A DNA stretch of 7,995 nucleotides from Symbiobacteriaceae bacterium (GTDB taxonomy: Bacteria > Bacillota > JAAYKD01 > WRDA01). A program made the position numbers and the translations under genes. The DNA lies in contig WREE01000091.1 of NCBI GenBank assembly GCA_009779515.1, positions 1 to 7,995 of the forward strand, read 5' to 3'. The notes under the pieces are model-generated. The model was not told the origin of the DNA. It worked only from the letters and a program-made list of their open reading frames with translations, and did no database searches. This document shows, piece after piece, positions 6,224 to 7,995 of this stretch (its first letter is position 1; every line of letters begins with the position of its first letter).

Positions 6224-7561
6224 TTAATGCCCAATCTTCTTCAAGAAATCTGCCAGGACATCGTCCATGGTGGGATGACCAATCTCTTGCAAATTATACT
6301 CTACCCGGGTGTTGGCCTTGTTAATTTTAACTACTCGGGCTAAGTCGATAGGGGTGGCGATAACCACAGCATCACAAGGGGTGGCTTCAATAGTTGCCGA
6401 AAGGTCTTTAATTTGCTCATCACCGTAACCCATAGCCGGAAGGAGTTTGCCGATTCCCGGGTAGATCTGGTAAGTGTTAGCCAGCTTTCCTACCGCATAG
6501 GGACGAGGGTCGATGATTTCGGCGGCACCGAAGCGGCGGGCGGCGACAATACCGGCGCCGATCTTCATCTCCCCGTGGGTGAGGGTGGGACCGTCTTCCA
6601 CCACCAGTACCCGTTTGCCCTTAATCAACTCCGGATGGGCGACGGTTATAGGGGAGGCCGCATCCACTACCGTGGCGGTGGGGTTCACCTTTTCGATATT
6701 GGCTCTAACGGTTTGGATATCTTCGTAGTTGGCGCTGTCAATTTTGTTAATAACCACCACATCTGCCAGGCGCAGGGTAACTTCACCGGGGTAGTAGGAG
6801 AGTTCGTGTCCGGCGCGGTGGGGATCGACTACGGTAATCATGAGGTCGGGCTGATAGAAGGGGAAGTCGTTATTGCCACCGTCCCAAATGATGACATCGC
6901 AGCCGTCGGGATCGTTTTCCGCTGCTCGCAGAATGGCTTCATAGTCTACGCCGGAATAGATAACATTGCCCCGGGCTATATGGGGTTCATACTCTTCCAT
7001 CTCCTCGATGGTGCATTTATGCAAAGCAAGGTCTTCTATGGTAGCAAAACGCTGCACCTTTTGGATGGCTAAATCTCCGTAAGGCATAGGGTGGCGAATG
7101 GCGATAACCTTTAGCCCCTTAGCGATAAGGATTTCGGCAACGCGGCGGGAGGTTTGGCTTTTGCCGCACCCGGTGCGGATAGCTCCCACAGCGATAAGCG
7201 GCTTGGTGCTTTTGATCATCGTGTTTTTCGGACCCAAAAGGGTAAAATCGGCTCCGGCAGCATTTACTAAAGCCCCTACTTCCATAACGGCGGCGTAAGT
7301 AACATCGCTGTAAGAGAAGACACACTCCTCGGCAGCCAGCTCTTTAATCAGCCGGGCAAGGTCTTTTTGCTCGTATATTGGTATCCCCTCGGGATACAGG
7401 CTGCCGGCTAAGCTCGCGGGATATTTGCGGTCGGCAATGTCAGGGATTTGAGCGGCGGTGAAGGCGACCACCTGAAAAGCAGGGTTATCGCGGTAAACCA
7501 CGTTGAAGTTGTGGAAATCTCTGCCGGCGGCGCCAATGATGATAATTTTCCGTTTGGACAT
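6224..7561 (-). CDS. GTPase of the cyclic 2,3-diphosphoglycerate synthetase family
   Basis: 445 residues from ATG 7561, chosen because AAAGGA (7575-7570) lies 8 bases upstream; the in-frame ATG 7570 overlaps that SD. The N-terminus IIIIGAAGRDFHNFN (6-20) is a Rossmann-like start typical of the bacterial family. A second domain has a variant P-loop, TGCGKS (130-135), with no glycine at the first classic Walker A position, then IIWDGGNNDFPF (224-235) as a Walker B-like segment and NKID (272-275), the G4 motif that favours guanine. Archaeal relatives make cyclic 2,3-diphosphoglycerate, a thermoprotectant, but the bacterial members are mostly unassigned and occur next to catabolic genes. Here it is the first gene of the cluster with larA and an amidohydrolase, so a role in activating or handling an acid substrate, or a metal or cofactor chaperone role, are both possible. 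The family call is good; the reaction is unknown. Confidence 0.87.
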   Translation of the reverse strand: MSKRKIIIIGAAGRDFHNFNVVYRDNPAFQVVAFTAAQIPDIADRKYPASLAGSLYPEGIPIYEQKDLARLIKELAAEECVFSYSDVTYAAVMEVGALVNAAGADFTLLGPKNTMIKSTKPLIAVGAIRTGCGKSQTSRRVAEILIAKGLKVIAIRHPMPYGDLAIQKVQRFATIEDLALHKCTIEEMEEYEPHIARGNVIYSGVDYEAILRAAENDPDGCDVIIWDGGNNDFPFYQPDLMITVVDPHRAGHELSYYPGEVTLRLADVVVINKIDSANYEDIQTVRANIEKVNPTATVVDAASPITVAHPELIKGKRVLVVEDGPTLTHGEMKIGAGIVAARRFGAAEIIDPRPYAVGKLANTYQIYPGIGKLLPAMGYGDEQIKDLSATIEATPCDAVVIATPIDLARVVKINKANTRVEYNLQEIGHPTMDDVLADFLKKIGH

Positions 7562-7592
7562 TAGGTTCATCCTTTCTTTTTTTAGACAACGA

Positions 7593-7605
7593 TAACAAAC
7601 TGTTA
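7593..7605. promoter_or_regulatory. Operator-like inverted repeat TAACA-AAC-TGTTA
   Basis: A perfect 5-bp inverted repeat with a 3-base centre lies 31 bases upstream of the chosen start of the GTPase gene. It is the right size and in the right place for a small dimeric regulator (GntR- or MarR-like) controlling the cluster. Short symmetric sites of this kind also occur by chance, and no regulator gene is in the window. Confidence 0.25.
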
Positions 7606-7679
7606 CAGCTACTTCGCCACTCGGGAGGGAGATTCCTTACTCTTCCATTTATTTTTTTGTATTTTTATACCTAAAAGTG

Positions 7680-7739
7680 AAAAAAAGACGCATAAACCCC
7701 CAGAAGGCTTCCCCAGTAAGGGAAGTCTTCCGGGGGTTT
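7680..7739 (-). terminator. Long hairpin with a minus-strand T-run: terminator or leader attenuator
   Basis: AAACCCCC (7694-7701) pairs with GGGGGTTT (7732-7739), then GAAG with CTTC, then CTTCCC with GGGAAG, around the loop CAGTAA (7714-7719). That is a 20-position stem with one A-C mismatch and one G-T pair. On the minus strand it is followed within 10 bases by seven T residues (7686-7680). On the plus strand only TTT follows. It should stop transcripts arriving from beyond the right edge, or act as an attenuator in the leader of the GTPase-larA cluster, whose first codon is about 120 bases further on. Confidence 0.55.
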
Positions 7740-7889
7740 CGGTTGGAAAAAACGGGTTTTATCAAAACAGATTCTATTTCACCCGGAACGACAAGTGAAG
7801 TGACCTTCTTCACTGTTGTACCAGCTGGTTCCAATGGACCATATGCACTAAGTGCACATTACTAATCCTACTGAATAATTCTTAGAATA

Positions 7890-7929
7890 GGTGGCTACTG
7901 CGATTCCCTTCGTAGTAGTCATCTTTTTT
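7890..7929 (+). terminator. Plus-strand intrinsic terminator
   Basis: GGTGGCTACTGCG (7890-7902) pairs along all 13 positions with CGTAGTAGTCATC (7911-7923) around the loop ATTCCCTT, followed directly by TTTTTT (7924-7929). Three of the pairs are G-T in plus-strand sense, which are stable G-U in plus-strand RNA but A-C mismatches in minus-strand RNA, so the element is built for plus-strand transcription. No clear plus-strand gene precedes it, which is why the preceding 150 bases deserve attention. Confidence 0.62.
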
Positions 7930-7995
7930 GGGGGCTCAAAAACTCTTTTTCTCCATTTAGATTGACCACGCTCAAAGTAGGGTAGTCCTCTAAAT

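Larger units (their letters stand above)
7562..7995. other. Structured region without a convincing gene
   Basis: This stretch lies upstream of the minus-strand cluster and should hold its promoter. On the minus strand a possible -10 (TATAAAAAT, near 7671-7663) lacks a good -35. There are two large hairpins (listed separately) and several smaller symmetric sites: AGTGAAG/CTTCACT (7794-7800 with 7808-7814), ACCAGCTGGT (7820-7829) and TGCACT-A-AGTGCA (7844-7856). Two weak coding hints exist. A plus-strand frame from GTG 7677 to TAA 7865 has no SD and ends 24 bases before an intrinsic terminator. A minus-strand frame enters from the right edge and ends at TGA 7919, reading VVNLNGEKEFLSPQKR before the stop. 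Neither is recognisable, and neither is drawn as a gene. Confidence 0.6.

Noticed and set aside
6413..7072. Plus-strand open frame of 219 codons
   Set aside because: It lies wholly antisense to the GTPase gene, whose motifs are clear. The translation is a glycine- and histidine-rich shadow without any domain and without an SD.
7571..7693. A riboswitch or T-box in the leader of the GTPase gene
   Set aside because: I looked for T-box, guanidine and nickel/cobalt sensing cores and saw none of their conserved motifs; the only clear elements are the hairpin and a short symmetric site.
7649..7834. Minus-strand open frame of 61 codons from a TTG
   Set aside because: It runs straight through the long hairpin and T-run, has no SD and matches nothing I recognise.
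1..7995. CRISPR arrays, tRNA or rRNA genes
   Set aside because: No regularly spaced repeats, no cloverleaf-like segments with a TTCGAATC-type arm, and no rRNA-like stretches were seen on either strand.

Overview
The window looks like chromosomal DNA of an anaerobic Gram-positive bacterium, most likely a Clostridia/Peptococcales-type Firmicute. The reasons are strong purine-rich Shine-Dalgarno (SD) sequences (AAGGAGG, GGAGGG), a LarA-type nickel racemase, and a bacterial homologue of cyclic 2,3-diphosphoglycerate synthetase. The taxonomic call is inference only; there is no rRNA or other marker gene here.

Left part (1-2896, + strand): a two-gene MoxR-VWA module. A CobS/MoxR-like AAA+ ATPase enters from the left edge with its start outside the window. 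It is followed by a CobT-like protein that joins an N-terminal HEXXH metallopeptidase-like region to a C-terminal von Willebrand A (VWA) domain with an intact MIDAS. In known pairs of this architecture the ATPase remodels or metallates a target bound through the VWA protein; the target here is unknown. The ATPase appears to lose its C-terminus to a frame change at about 820-840. The start of the VWA gene is also untidy, so the pair may be decaying or the sequence may hold errors.

Middle (2897-3102): a convergent intergenic region with several hairpins. One is a GC-rich hairpin with a TTTA loop that resembles the right ends of IS200/IS605-type elements. Another may be the terminator of the minus-strand operon.

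Right part (7561 down to 3103, minus strand): a compact four-gene cluster in the order GTPase of the cyclic 2,3-diphosphoglycerate synthetase family, LarA-family Ni-pincer racemase, metal-dependent amidohydrolase of the prolidase/imidazolonepropionase-like group, and flavin reductase-like FMN protein. The first three genes are separated by about 30 and 13 bases, and the fourth by 84. This suggests one transcript for a small catabolic pathway in which a 2-hydroxyacid (or related acid) is epimerised and an amide or dipeptide is hydrolysed. No larB, larC or larE lies in the window. The amidohydrolase has a strong SD but no ATG, GTG or TTG near it; the best-supported start is an ATC codon.

Right edge (7562-7995): a 430-base stretch without a convincing gene but dense in inverted repeats. 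It includes a 20-position hairpin with a T-run on the minus strand and a plus-strand intrinsic terminator whose G-T pairs favour plus-strand RNA. A short structured RNA or the end of a small gene is possible.
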